Positions 19,561 through 28,638 of a DNA stretch of 64,000 nucleotides are shown here, piece by piece. The translations under genes were made by a program, and so were the position numbers. Below the pieces are notes generated by a model. That model was not told the origin of the DNA. It saw only the letters and a list, made by a program, of their open reading frames with translations, and ran no database searches. How positions within the stretch are numbered: the stretch's first letter is position 1; each line of letters begins with the position of its first letter. Source of the DNA: Dechloromonas sp. ZY10 (GTDB lineage: Bacteria; Pseudomonadota; Gammaproteobacteria; Burkholderiales; Rhodocyclaceae); the NCBI RefSeq assembly GCF_041378895.1, contig NZ_CP144212.1, positions 3,333,501 to 3,397,500 on the forward strand, read 5' to 3'.

Positions 19561-20859
19561 TTAGACAAAACGGGCGATAAAGGCACCAGCCTTGGTTTCA
19601 GGCAGATCGACCCAAACCGTGTGGCCGTTGCCGGGAGCCACGGTCAACGCTTCGCCCGCGCGATTTTCCAGGCGCCCCAGGGTCCAGCTCAGATTACCGG
19701 AGGGATGCACGCATTCGAGGCGATCGCCCAATGCAAAACGGTTCTTGACCTCGATCTCCATCAGGCCGCGCGCGGCGTCGAAACGGCTGGCGTCGCCAAC
19801 ATAAAGGCTGCGGTCCGATTCCGAATGGCCGCGCAGGTAGTTCTGGTACTCGGCGTCATGGTGGCGCTGGTAGAAGCCGTCGGTATAGCCGCGATTGGCC
19901 AGGCCTTCGAGTTCGCGCAGCAGGGTCGGGTCGAGCGGCTTGCCAGCCACGGCGTCGTCAATCGCCTGCCGATACGATTGACAGGTGCGGGCAACGTAGT
20001 AAGGCGACTTGGTCCGCCCCTCAATCTTCAATGAATCGACGCCGATTTCGACCAGGCGCTGGACATGCTCGATCGCGCGCAGATCGCGCGAGTTGAGGAT
20101 GTAGGTGCCGTGTTCGTCCTCTTCGACCGGCATCAGTTCGCCCGGCCGTTCCTTTTCCTCGATCAGCCAGATTTTCTTGGCCGGATCGCTGTCGACCGTA
20201 GCGCTTGGCCGCACAATCCCCGCCGCATCCTCGGCGGCACCGCTGACCTTGTAATCCCAGCGGCAGGAGTTGGTGCACGTTCCCTGATTCGGGTCGCGGT
20301 GATTGAAGTAGCCGGAGAGCAGGCAACGCCCGGAATAGGCGATGCACAAGGCACCGTGCACAAAGACTTCGAGTTCAACATCCGGGCATTGCTGGCGGAT
20401 TTCGGCGACTTCGTCGAGCGACAGTTCGCGCGACAGGATCACACGGTCGACCCCCATTTTTTTCCAGAAACGGACGCTGGCCCAGTTGACCGTGTTGGCC
20501 TGCACCGAGAGATGGATCACCTGCTCAGGGAAGTTTTCGCGGACGATGTCGATCAGCCCCGGATCGGACATGATCAGCGCATCCGGCTTGAGCGCGATCA
20601 CCGGCCGCATGTCAGCCAGGTAGGTGGTCAGCTTGGCGTTGTGCGGATAGATGTTGCTGACCACGAAAAACTGCTTGCGCAAAGCGTGCGCCTCGGCAAT
20701 CGCCTCGCCCAGGGTTTCCAGGCTACCGAATTCGTTGTTGCGGACGCGCAGGCTGTAGCGCGGCTGGCCGGCATAGATCGCATCGGCGCCAAAGGCGAAA
20801 GCGGTCCGCATCATTTGCAAAGAACCGGCCGGAGCGAGCAGTTCGGGAGCCTTGCGCAT
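19561..20859 (-). CDS. trhP: tRNA uridine-34 hydroxylation protein TrhP (U32 peptidase family, YegQ)
   Basis: A 432-residue U32-family protein that starts MRKAPELLAPAGS after a CAGGA ribosome-binding site. The cysteine cluster CIAYSGRCLLSGY followed by CTNSCRWDY is the iron-sulfur signature of this family. E. coli TrhP (YegQ) uses prephenate-dependent chemistry to form 5-hydroxyuridine at the tRNA wobble position. A variable loop after the cysteines (SATVDSDPAKK) is encoded by a copy of the dispersed GTCGACCGT motif. It diverges from rng with 92 bp between starts. Confidence 0.88.
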   Translation of the reverse strand: MRKAPELLAPAGSLQMMRTAFAFGADAIYAGQPRYSLRVRNNEFGSLETLGEAIAEAHALRKQFFVVSNIYPHNAKLTTYLADMRPVIALKPDALIMSDPGLIDIVRENFPEQVIHLSVQANTVNWASVRFWKKMGVDRVILSRELSLDEVAEIRQQCPDVELEVFVHGALCIAYSGRCLLSGYFNHRDPNQGTCTNSCRWDYKVSGAAEDAAGIVRPSATVDSDPAKKIWLIEEKERPGELMPVEEDEHGTYILNSRDLRAIEHVQRLVEIGVDSLKIEGRTKSPYYVARTCQSYRQAIDDAVAGKPLDPTLLRELEGLANRGYTDGFYQRHHDAEYQNYLRGHSESDRSLYVGDASRFDAARGLMEIEVKNRFALGDRLECVHPSGNLSWTLGRLENRAGEALTVAPGNGHTVWVDLPETKAGAFIARFV

Positions 20860-20951
20860 AGTAAAATCCTGAAAGAACAAAAAATCGAAGCCGTGCATTT
20901 TAGCCTGCCTGCTGCCTCTTATCCTGCCTGACGTCCTGATTTCCCTCCTTT

Positions 20952-22403
20952 ATGTCCGAAGAGATTCTGATCAATTTCACCCCGCAGGAAACCCGGGTTG
21001 CCGTCATGCAGCAGGGCGTGGTCCAGGAACTGCATATCGAACGCACCGCCAGCCGGGGCCTGGTCGGTAACATTTATCTCGGGCGCATTTGCCGCATTCT
21101 GCCCGGCATGCAGTCGGCCTTTGTCGAAATCGGCCTCGAACGCACCGCCTTCCTGCACGTTGCCGACATCTGGCAACCGCGTGAAACGCAGAGCGAAAAA
21201 CCGATCGAAAAAATGCTCAGCGAAGGCCAGAGCATTGTCGTCCAGGTGGTCAAGGACCCGATCGGCACCAAGGGCGCCCGTCTGTCCACGCAGATTTCGA
21301 TTGCCGGCCGGATGCTGGTTTACCTGCCGCAGGAGAAGCACATCGGAATCTCGCAGCGGATCGAGTCGGAAGCCGAGCGGGAATCGCTGCGCGACCGCCT
21401 GACCCGCCTGGTCCCGGCCGATGAGGCCGGCGGCTTCATCGTCCGCACCATGGCCGAGAACGCCAGCGACGAGGAATTCGCCAACGACATCGCCTACCTC
21501 AAGAAGACCTGGGCCGACATCAAGGCCAAAGCCCGCGTTTCCGGCCCACCAACCGTGCTCTACCAGGAACTGTCGCTTGGCCAGCGCGTGCTGCGCGACC
21601 TGGTCAACCCGGACACCACGCGCATCGTCATCGATTCGCGAGAGAACTTCCAGAAACTGAGCGGCTTCGCCGAGGAGTACACGCCGGCGGTCCTGCCGCT
21701 GCTCGACCATTACACCGGCCAGCGACCGCTGTTCGATCTGCACGGGGTCGAGGAAGAAATACTGAAGGCGCTGGCCCGCCGCGTTGACCTTAAGTCCGGC
21801 GGCTACCTGATCATCGACCAGACCGAGGCGATGACCACCATCGACGTGAACACCGGCGGCTTTGTCGGCGTGCGCAACTTCGACGACACCATTTTCAAGA
21901 CCAATCTCGAAGCCGCCGTCACCATCGCCCGCCAGCTACGGCTGCGCAACCTCGGCGGCATCATCATCGTCGACTTCATCGACATGGAAAGCGACGAACA
22001 CCGCCGCGCCGTGCTCGAGGAGTTCAACAAGGCGCTGGCGCGCGACCATACCCGACTGACGGTCAATGGCTTCACCCACCTCGGCCTGGTCGAGATGACC
22101 CGCAAGCGGACCCGCGAATCGCTCGCCCACATCCTGTGCGAACCGTGCCCGACCTGCAGTGGACGAGGTGAGGTCAAGACCGCGCGCACCGTCGCCTACG
22201 AGATCCTCCGCGAGTTGCTGCGCGAGGCGCGCCAGTTCAACGCCCGCGAATACCGCGTACTGGCCGGCCCGGCGGTGGTCGACCTGTTCCTCGACGAGGA
22301 ATCGCAGGCGCTGGCGATGCTTTCCGACTTTATCGGCAAGCCGATCTCACTGCAGTCGGAGAGCAGCTACTCGCCCGAGCAATACGATATTGTCCTGATG
22401 TAA
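20952..22403 (+). CDS. rng: Ribonuclease G
   Basis: A 483-residue endoribonuclease of the RNase E/G family: S1 domain at about 37-120, catalytic core with the two metal-binding aspartates (TTIDVNTGGFVG and IIIVDFIDM), and a zinc-link CEPCPTCSGRG. It lacks the long C-terminal scaffold of RNase E. It matures 16S rRNA and degrades mRNA. In many betaproteobacteria rng directly follows maf, but here maf lies 2.6 kb away on the other strand. Confidence 0.95.
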   Translation: MSEEILINFTPQETRVAVMQQGVVQELHIERTASRGLVGNIYLGRICRILPGMQSAFVEIGLERTAFLHVADIWQPRETQSEKPIEKMLSEGQSIVVQVVKDPIGTKGARLSTQISIAGRMLVYLPQEKHIGISQRIESEAERESLRDRLTRLVPADEAGGFIVRTMAENASDEEFANDIAYLKKTWADIKAKARVSGPPTVLYQELSLGQRVLRDLVNPDTTRIVIDSRENFQKLSGFAEEYTPAVLPLLDHYTGQRPLFDLHGVEEEILKALARRVDLKSGGYLIIDQTEAMTTIDVNTGGFVGVRNFDDTIFKTNLEAAVTIARQLRLRNLGGIIIVDFIDMESDEHRRAVLEEFNKALARDHTRLTVNGFTHLGLVEMTRKRTRESLAHILCEPCPTCSGRGEVKTARTVAYEILRELLREARQFNAREYRVLAGPAVVDLFLDEESQALAMLSDFIGKPISLQSESSYSPEQYDIVLM

Positions 22404-22422
22404 ACATCCTGCCCGGAGGCCC

Positions 22423-23307
22423 TTGATGACTACCGATGCCGAATTCGACAGCCTGCTTCCTGCCGCCACCCACAACCGGCGGGAATTCCTCGCCGCCTCG
22501 CTCGGCGCCGGCTTCGCGCTGGCCGTACAACCAGCGCTGGCACAAACTCCCAACCTCGTGCGCACTGACGGCCAAGGCTTGAGTGCCGGGGAGGTCCGCA
22601 TCCCTGTCGCCGACGGCGAACTGCTGGCTTACGCTGCTCGTCCTGAAGGCGCGACAGCCGGTGGCTGGCCGACGGTGCTGGTGGTTTCCGAAATTTTCGG
22701 CGTGCATGAATACATTCAGGATGTCTGCCGCCGCCTGGCCAAGCTCGGCTACCTGGCCATCGCGCCCGAATTGTTCACCCGCCAGGGCGACCCGCGCAGC
22801 CTGAGCAGCATTCCCGACATCCAGGCGAAGATCACCAGTCGCACCCCGGACACCCAGGTATTTGCCGACCTCGACGCCAGCGTTGCCTGGGCCGGCCGCC
22901 AGGGCGGCGACCTGCAGCGACTGGCGGTCACCGGTTTCTGCTGGGGCGGCCGCATCACCTGGCTGTACGCTGCGCACAACCCAAAGGTTCGCGCCGGCGT
23001 TGCCTGGTACGGACGCCTGGTCGGCACGGTCAATGAATTCACCCCACAGCACCCAACGGATATTGCCGCCCACCTGACCACGCCAGTTCTCGGCCTCTAC
23101 GGCGGCCAGGATGCCGGCATCCCGCAGGAAACCGTCGAGCAGATGCGGCAAGCGCTGGCTCTGGGTCGCAGTACTTCGCACATCCATGTTTACCCCGACG
23201 CTCCGCACGCTTTCCACGCCGATTACCGCCCGAGTTTCCGGGCCGAAGCGGCGGCTGATGGCTGGCAACGCCTGCTTGAATGGCTCAAACAGCACGGCGT
23301 TCGCTGA
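22423..23307 (+). CDS. Exported dienelactone hydrolase family protein
   Basis: A 294-residue alpha/beta hydrolase. The N-terminus has NRREFLAASLG, a twin-arginine-like signal ending ALAQ, so export as a folded protein is likely. The nucleophile elbow GFCWGG has cysteine in place of serine, as in dienelactone hydrolases; the other triad residues are probably the aspartate of GGQDAGI and a histidine in PHAFH. A CGGAGG ribosome-binding site precedes the ATG, 19 bp after rng. The natural substrate is unknown, and the Tat signal argues against a standard role in cytoplasmic chlorocatechol breakdown. Confidence 0.85.
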   Translation: MMTTDAEFDSLLPAATHNRREFLAASLGAGFALAVQPALAQTPNLVRTDGQGLSAGEVRIPVADGELLAYAARPEGATAGGWPTVLVVSEIFGVHEYIQDVCRRLAKLGYLAIAPELFTRQGDPRSLSSIPDIQAKITSRTPDTQVFADLDASVAWAGRQGGDLQRLAVTGFCWGGRITWLYAAHNPKVRAGVAWYGRLVGTVNEFTPQHPTDIAAHLTTPVLGLYGGQDAGIPQETVEQMRQALALGRSTSHIHVYPDAPHAFHADYRPSFRAEAAADGWQRLLEWLKQHGVR

Positions 23308-23356
23308 ATTTCCCGTATAGTTCGCCTTTCCGTTCCCCGGAACCCGCATTCGTATC

Positions 23357-23785
23357 ATGACTACCGAACAAAACACCGCTCCCGCCCAGACTGTCGATGC
23401 CCGCGCCGTCCTCAAGGACCTGCAGGCCCGTTTCCCGGTTTTTGCCGATCACAGCCCGCTGGCCATCGGCATCGACCGCCAAGTGCTGGCACAAATGCCG
23501 GAGCTGAGCAAAAAGGCCCTGCGCCTGGCCATGCGCAACCACACCCAATCGACCCGTTACCTGAAGGTGATGGAGAAAGCCAGCGTCCGCCTCAATCTGG
23601 ACGGCACCCCGGCCGACGAGGTGACCGACGAAAACCGGCGACACGCCAGCGAATTGCTGCGCGAGCGCTTCAAGAAACAGGCGGAAGCGCGCAAAGCCAC
23701 CGAAGCCGCAGCCCGCGCAGAAGAACGCAAGCAGCAAAAGCTGCTTGAACTGGCCGACAAGTTTGGGCGCAAGGGCAGCCGCTAA
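23357..23785 (+). CDS. ProQ/FinO-domain RNA chaperone
   Basis: A 142-residue protein with the ProQ/FinO core at about 15-95: FPVFADHSPLAIGI, LRLAMRNHTQSTRYL. A basic, alanine- and lysine-rich C-terminal helix follows. Such proteins bind structured small RNAs and mRNA 3' ends. It lacks the C-terminal Tudor-like domain of E. coli ProQ, so it is a short form. A TATAGT -10-like element lies about 35 bp before the start. Confidence 0.88.
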   Translation: MTTEQNTAPAQTVDARAVLKDLQARFPVFADHSPLAIGIDRQVLAQMPELSKKALRLAMRNHTQSTRYLKVMEKASVRLNLDGTPADEVTDENRRHASELLRERFKKQAEARKATEAAARAEERKQQKLLELADKFGRKGSR

Positions 23786-23863
23786 GGCCGCGCACGGCAA
23801 CTGGCAAAGGCGGCGGGCTCCGGCTATCATTCGCCCTCAGCTTTCCCGACTGCCTTTCCCCCA

Positions 23864-24955
23864 ATGAGCGACCCCGCCGCCGGTACCATTTCCTCCCGCC
23901 TCCTCCCGCTGCTGCAACAACTGCGGCAGGTTGCCGGCGAGAAGGATCGTGACCGGATCAATCGTTACATCCTCGACACCCTGGCCAAGCTCTACGGGAT
24001 TGAGGACGGCGCGATCTATCTTTATTTCCTGCACGGCAACCAGCACTGGCTGGCGATCAACGCTGCCCTGACGCATCGCGATGGCGAACGGGAGATCAGC
24101 AGCATCGACCCCTACCAGCTCAACGTGCATGCCCGCCAGGAACTGGAAGGACTGCCGCACCTACAGACTCCGCTGCAGGATGGGACCCGCCATCTGGAGG
24201 AAAGCCAGCACTGGCAGCTACTGGTCTATCCGCTGCTGCACAAGGATACGCCGTACGCCCTGATCGAACTGCAGCGGGCCACCCCGTTCGCAGCCGACGA
24301 ACTGGAGGAACTCGATCAGTTCATCGGCATCCTGCAGGATCACCTGAATCTGGTCCGCTATGCCGAAACCGACACCCTGACCGGGATGCTCAACCGCAAG
24401 ACCTTCGACGAGAATCTTGATCGGGTCCTGGCCAGTGTGCATGAGTGCGAAGTCGAGAATATTCCCGCCAGCGGCGAACAGCGGCACCTGCCGCCCGAAC
24501 CGGGCCTGATCTGGCTGGCGGTGATGGATATCGATCACTTCAAGCAGATCAACGACAACTTCGGCCACATTATCGGCGACGAAGTGCTGATCCTGCTGTC
24601 GCAGCTGATGCGCGACTCCTTCCGGCTGCACGATCAACTATTCCGCTTTGGCGGCGAGGAATTCGTCGCGGTTCTCCGTACCGGGTCGGCCGAAGACACA
24701 GTCAGGGTTCTCGAACGCTTCAGAGAGCACGTTGCCGAGCACGCCTTCCCACTGGTCGGCCAGGTCACGATCAGTATTGGCTACACGCTGGTCGACCCGC
24801 TCGACACCCCGACCGAACTGGTTGCCCGTGCCGACTCGGCGCTGTATTACGCCAAACAGAACGGGCGCAACATGGTGGCCTGCTACGAGGACCTGCGGGC
24901 AGCAGGGCTGATTGGCGGCGGCCAGGCAAAAGCCACCGAGATCGAACTGTTCTGA
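23864..24955 (+). CDS. Diguanylate cyclase with N-terminal GAF-like domain
   Basis: A 363-residue soluble protein. Residues 1-165 resemble a GAF-type sensory domain; the GGDEF domain follows with GGEEF at 263-267. An RLHD sequence exactly five residues before GGEEF fits the inhibitory I-site (RxxD). It should make c-di-GMP from GTP with product inhibition, opposing the HD-GYP protein at 11.9 kb. There are no transmembrane segments, so the signal is cytoplasmic. The ribosome-binding site is poor. Confidence 0.92.
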   Translation: MSDPAAGTISSRLLPLLQQLRQVAGEKDRDRINRYILDTLAKLYGIEDGAIYLYFLHGNQHWLAINAALTHRDGEREISSIDPYQLNVHARQELEGLPHLQTPLQDGTRHLEESQHWQLLVYPLLHKDTPYALIELQRATPFAADELEELDQFIGILQDHLNLVRYAETDTLTGMLNRKTFDENLDRVLASVHECEVENIPASGEQRHLPPEPGLIWLAVMDIDHFKQINDNFGHIIGDEVLILLSQLMRDSFRLHDQLFRFGGEEFVAVLRTGSAEDTVRVLERFREHVAEHAFPLVGQVTISIGYTLVDPLDTPTELVARADSALYYAKQNGRNMVACYEDLRAAGLIGGGQAKATEIELF

Positions 24956-24979
24956 CCCGCGTGGTGCGCCGCGTACCGC

Positions 24980-25585
24980 CTACAACACCCGCCAGCCGAG
25001 ACGCTTGAGCAATTCCCCGGTTTCGCAGACCGGCAAGCCCATGATCCCGGTATAGCTGCCGGCAATATATTCGACAAACAAACCAGCCCGCCCCTGAATG
25101 CCGTACGCACCAGCCTTGTCCATCGGCTCGCCGGTGGCAACATAGGCGCGGATTTCGTCGCCTGACAGCACGCGGAAACGCACCTCGCTGCTCGACAACA
25201 CATACTCGGTCTGCCCCCGGTCATGTACTGCAACCCCGGTCAGAACCCGATGCGAGCGGCCTGACAAGGATTCCAGAATGGCGATCGCGTCATCGGCATC
25301 GCGTGGCTTGCCGATGATCCGCCCGTCGACCTCCAGCGTGGTATCTGCCGAAAGGATCGGCCGCGGCAGCAAGCGGCGGGTAATCATCAGCCGCGCGCCA
25401 TGTTCGGCCTTGGCCCGGGCGATCCGCTCGACATAGACGATGGCGCTCTCGCCGGGCTGTGGCGTTTCGTCGACTTCATCGTCGGTCCGCTGGCCGGCTC
25501 GGAACAGCAGGGTATCGAACTCGATCCCGATCTGGGTCAGCAACTCCCGGCGACGCGGGCTGCGGGAGGCGAGATAAATGCGCAT
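24980..25585 (-). CDS. maf: Maf family nucleoside triphosphate pyrophosphatase
   Basis: A 201-residue protein beginning MRIYLASRSPRRRELL, the Maf signature, with the downstream LSADTTLEVDGRIIGKP. It hydrolyses non-canonical or excess nucleoside triphosphates such as dTTP/UTP. It is last in the operon nadD-rsfS-rlmH-maf and starts 3 bp after rlmH ends. Confidence 0.94.
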   Translation of the reverse strand: MRIYLASRSPRRRELLTQIGIEFDTLLFRAGQRTDDEVDETPQPGESAIVYVERIARAKAEHGARLMITRRLLPRPILSADTTLEVDGRIIGKPRDADDAIAILESLSGRSHRVLTGVAVHDRGQTEYVLSSSEVRFRVLSGDEIRAYVATGEPMDKAGAYGIQGRAGLFVEYIAGSYTGIMGLPVCETGELLKRLGWRVL

Positions 25586-25588
25586 GGC

Positions 25589-26059
25589 TCAGCCTTCGCG
25601 ATGATAAGGGTGATTCTTGAGCACGCTGACCGCACGGTACAGTTGCTCGCATAAGAGTAGCCGGGCCATGCCATGCGGCAGGGTCAGACTGGACAGACGC
25701 AGCTTGTCGCTGGCCTGACGCTTCAACTCCTCGTCGATCCCGTCGGCACCGCCGATCAGCAGCACGCAATCGCGCCCATCCTGCATCCAGTTCTCCAACC
25801 GGCGAGCCAACTGCAGGGTGGTCAGATCGTCGCCCTTTTCATCGAGCACGATCAAGCGGCAACTATTCGGCAAAACCTCGCGGATGCGCGCTTTTTCGGC
25901 GGCCAGCAGTTGTTCCCGGGTTTTCGAGCCGCGTGGCTCGGGCTTGATCTCAAGCACGCTCGCCGGCAACTCACGGGGCATCCGCTTCAGGTATTCGGCG
26001 CAACCGGCAGCGACCCAGTCGGGCTGCCGATGCCCGACGGCGACAACCTGCAGTTTCAT
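25589..26059 (-). CDS. rlmH: 23S rRNA (pseudouridine-1915-N3)-methyltransferase
   Basis: A 156-residue SPOUT methyltransferase with the knotted C-terminus (LLIGGADGIDEE, LPHGMARLLLCEQLYRA, ending YHREG) typical of RlmH. It methylates pseudouridine 1915 in helix 69 of assembled ribosomes. It overlaps rsfS by 4 bp. Confidence 0.96.
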   Translation of the reverse strand: MKLQVVAVGHRQPDWVAAGCAEYLKRMPRELPASVLEIKPEPRGSKTREQLLAAEKARIREVLPNSCRLIVLDEKGDDLTTLQLARRLENWMQDGRDCVLLIGGADGIDEELKRQASDKLRLSSLTLPHGMARLLLCEQLYRAVSVLKNHPYHREG

Positions 26060-26421
26060 TCGCCGCGCGCAGCCTCAAGAGCACTGCGGTGCAGGTCCGG
26101 GGTCACCTGCCACAACTCTTCAAGGTTGTAATACTGGCGGACGCTAGGTTGCATCACGTGCACGACCAGATCGCCGAGGTCGACCAGCACCCATTCGCCA
26201 CCATCTTCGCCTTCGACCGACAGCACTTCGCCGCCCTGTTCACGAACTTTCTCTTGAACATTGCGCGCCAAGGCCCGGACCTGGCGATTGGAGTCGCCGG
26301 TGGCGATCACCAGTCCGTCGAACATCGACGTCAGCTGGGCCGTGTTGATAACTTCAATATCCTTGCCTTTGATGTCTTCAAGGGCGGATACAACGATTTT
26401 TTGCAGGGAACGCAGGTCCAT
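26056..26421 (-). CDS. rsfS: Ribosomal silencing factor RsfS (Iojap)
   Basis: A 121-residue protein with the family motifs LEDIKGKDIEVI, FVIATG-like LVIATGDSNRQVRA and a WVLVDLGDLVVHVM core. It binds uL14 and stops subunit joining in starvation. Its start shares one base with the nadD stop (TAATG), so translation is coupled. Confidence 0.96.
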   Translation of the reverse strand: MDLRSLQKIVVSALEDIKGKDIEVINTAQLTSMFDGLVIATGDSNRQVRALARNVQEKVREQGGEVLSVEGEDGGEWVLVDLGDLVVHVMQPSVRQYYNLEELWQVTPDLHRSALEAARGE

Positions 26422-27104
26422 TAGAGGCTTCGGTAGAGTTGATGGGTTTGAATATAGTCGAGTGCCACATCCGGCAACAGGTAACGCGCCGACAGGCCGT
26501 TGGCCAGCAGCTTGCGGATCTGGGTGGCCGAGATCGCCAGCTGGGTCATCGCGAAACTAACAATCCTTCCAGCTGGTGCCTGGGCCAGAACCGCCGGATC
26601 GGCATTGTGGCAACCGGCAAAGACTTCCGCCAGGTCCGGCCCCAGGCTTTCAGCCGCAATCGGGAAACCGGGCCGGTGAGAGACTGCCAGATGCGCCAGG
26701 GCGAGCAGGTCACGCCAGCGATGCCAACGGTCGAGCCCGGCAAAGGCGTCAGCGCCGACCAGCAACACCAGCGGTTGCGCCGCGCCCAGTTCGGCCCGCA
26801 AGCGCTCCAGGGTGTGCACGGTGTAACTGGGCGCAGCCGCCAGTACCTCGGCCGGGTCGACGGAAAAATGCGGATTTCCGGCCGTCGACCGTAGCACCAT
26901 GGCCAGCCGCTGCTCGCCGCTCACCTGTGGCGTCCCGCGATGCGGCGGCTGGCCGGCAGGAATCCAGCGCACGCCCCCCAGCCCCAGTTGAAGCACGGCC
27001 TCCTCGGCCAGCCGCAAGTGGCCATAGTGCACCGGGTCGAAGGTGCCGCCAAAAATCCCCAGCGGTGCCGACCCGGCGACCGCAGATGTCAGCGGGTCAG
27101 ACAA
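26421..27104 (-). CDS. nadD: Nicotinate-nucleotide adenylyltransferase
   Basis: The protein has GIFGGTFDPVHYGHLRLAEE with the HxGH nucleotidyltransferase motif and SATQIRK at the C-terminus (the ISxTxxR element). It converts nicotinate mononucleotide to deamido-NAD. The start is uncertain because no ATG exists near the expected N-terminus. A TTG at 27104 overlaps the upstream stop and gives 227 residues; TTG codons at 27119 or 27170 would add more residues. Confidence 0.9.
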   Translation of the reverse strand: MSDPLTSAVAGSAPLGIFGGTFDPVHYGHLRLAEEAVLQLGLGGVRWIPAGQPPHRGTPQVSGEQRLAMVLRSTAGNPHFSVDPAEVLAAAPSYTVHTLERLRAELGAAQPLVLLVGADAFAGLDRWHRWRDLLALAHLAVSHRPGFPIAAESLGPDLAEVFAGCHNADPAVLAQAPAGRIVSFAMTQLAISATQIRKLLANGLSARYLLPDVALDYIQTHQLYRSL

Positions 27105-27870
27105 TTTCGGAAATACCAAAGATGTCGCGATACCCGGCGTAAAAACTGGCGAATACGACCGGCGCGACAATCAGCGCCAGAGGCATGACCACCAGACCGA
27201 CCAGGAAATTACCGCCCGCCGGAATCAACGCCAGCAACAGCCCCAACACCACGGCGGGAACGATACCGGCGACGACGAACAGGCCCAGGCCATAGACCAG
27301 GAACGGCCGCCAGTTCATTGCGCAGGCAATCAGACTGAAAAACAGCGCCTTGGCCAGAGAGAGACGATGCCAGGCAAGCAGGACCGGAGCAAACCACCAG
27401 GCCATCACCACCGGCGTCAGCAACAGCATCACCACGGCGGCCGAAACGGTGAAATCGGCATCTTCGAAGGCTGCCCGCTCAGCCTTGCTGTCGGCGAGCA
27501 TGAACTGGAACAGGTTACCGCCGTCGAACAGCGCCGAAACCGCGAGCGCCCCCAGCGTTGCGCACAGATACAGGGCCCCGAGTGCAAACAAGCTGCGACC
27601 GCTCTCGCGCAGCGCCGAAAACAGCACCGCCGGCGTGATCGTAACGCCCCGCTCAGCGTGCCGCGCAGCCTGCATCAGGCCTACCGACAGGGCCGGAATG
27701 GCCATTGACGCCAGTAGCGGACCGAGCAGCGGCAGAACATTGAGAAAGAGTACGATGAACCAGTAAAGCACCACCAGCATCGCCAAAGCGGCCGGACTCC
27801 GGCGGTACAGGGCAATGCCGCCGAGAATCCAGTTCCAGCCAGCTGCGGCAGGGAGGGTTTGCGCACGCAT
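27097..27870 (-). CDS. BPSS1780-family membrane protein, copy 2
   Basis: A 257-residue membrane protein with about six hydrophobic segments. It resembles its upstream neighbour in length, topology and C-terminal ending (FASFYAGYRDIFGIS versus VYASYRDIFAG), so the two look like an old tandem duplication. Function unknown. It starts 3 bp after copy 1 and ends inside the nadD start region. Confidence 0.78.
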   Translation of the reverse strand: MRAQTLPAAAGWNWILGGIALYRRSPAALAMLVVLYWFIVLFLNVLPLLGPLLASMAIPALSVGLMQAARHAERGVTITPAVLFSALRESGRSLFALGALYLCATLGALAVSALFDGGNLFQFMLADSKAERAAFEDADFTVSAAVVMLLLTPVVMAWWFAPVLLAWHRLSLAKALFFSLIACAMNWRPFLVYGLGLFVVAGIVPAVVLGLLLALIPAGGNFLVGLVVMPLALIVAPVVFASFYAGYRDIFGISEIV

Positions 27871-27873
27871 CGC

Positions 27874-28623
27874 TCAGGCTCCGGCAAAAATGTCGCGATA
27901 GGACGCGTAGACTGCGCCGGAGAAGACCGGCAGGAACAGCAGCAGCCCGAGCAGCATCGGCAGCATCGCAAAGAACAGCGCGATCACCAGGAAAGTGGCG
28001 AAAACACACATCGCCAGCCAGTTCTTGGCGCCGGCAGCAAAACTCGCCTTCATCGCCTCGACCGGCGTCATGTCGTGGAAGTACACCAGTGCCGGCGCAA
28101 ACCAGGTCGCCATGATCACCGGAATCGACAACACCATCACCAGCAGCCCGGCGAGCATCGCTCCGCCGAGCGCCACACCGATGCCGCCGACCTTGCCGGT
28201 GACCACCCCGCCGATCACGCCGCCGCTGACCAGCAGGAAGGCGATGAAGGCAATCCCGAAGGTGCCGGCGGCGAACAGAACGCCAACCATGATCAACGGC
28301 CCGCTCCGTTGACTGCGAAAACCGGAAAAGAGGTCGGCGACGTGCGGATCATCTCCCTCGGCCAGCCGCTTGGCCAGCTTCAGCATGCCAACGCTGAACA
28401 GCGGCGCCAGCAAGTGCGCGGCAATCTGGCCAAACAGGGGCACGATCGAAATCGCCATCAACATCACCAGCAAGACGACAGTGCTGCCGATCCAGACCCC
28501 GGGGTTGCCAAGGAACAGCGCCCAACCCTGGCGCAGCCAATCGAAACAGGCACCCGCCTCGACCTCGCGCGAACTACCGGAAAATGGAGCCGGGATCAGG
28601 GGAAAGGTTTGCGGTTCGCTCAT
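27874..28623 (-). CDS. BPSS1780-family membrane protein, copy 1
   Basis: A 249-residue membrane protein of the betaproteobacterial BPSS1780 family. Motifs include FDWLRQGWALFLGNPGVWIG near the N-terminus and ATWFAPALVYFHDMTPVEAM in the middle, which copy 2 also shows in altered form (AWWFAPVLLAWHRLSL). Function unknown. It lies 15 bp after thrB in the same operon. Confidence 0.8.
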   Translation of the reverse strand: MSEPQTFPLIPAPFSGSSREVEAGACFDWLRQGWALFLGNPGVWIGSTVVLLVMLMAISIVPLFGQIAAHLLAPLFSVGMLKLAKRLAEGDDPHVADLFSGFRSQRSGPLIMVGVLFAAGTFGIAFIAFLLVSGGVIGGVVTGKVGGIGVALGGAMLAGLLVMVLSIPVIMATWFAPALVYFHDMTPVEAMKASFAAGAKNWLAMCVFATFLVIALFFAMLPMLLGLLLFLPVFSGAVYASYRDIFAGA

Positions 28624-28638
28624 GAGACAAAAATCCGA

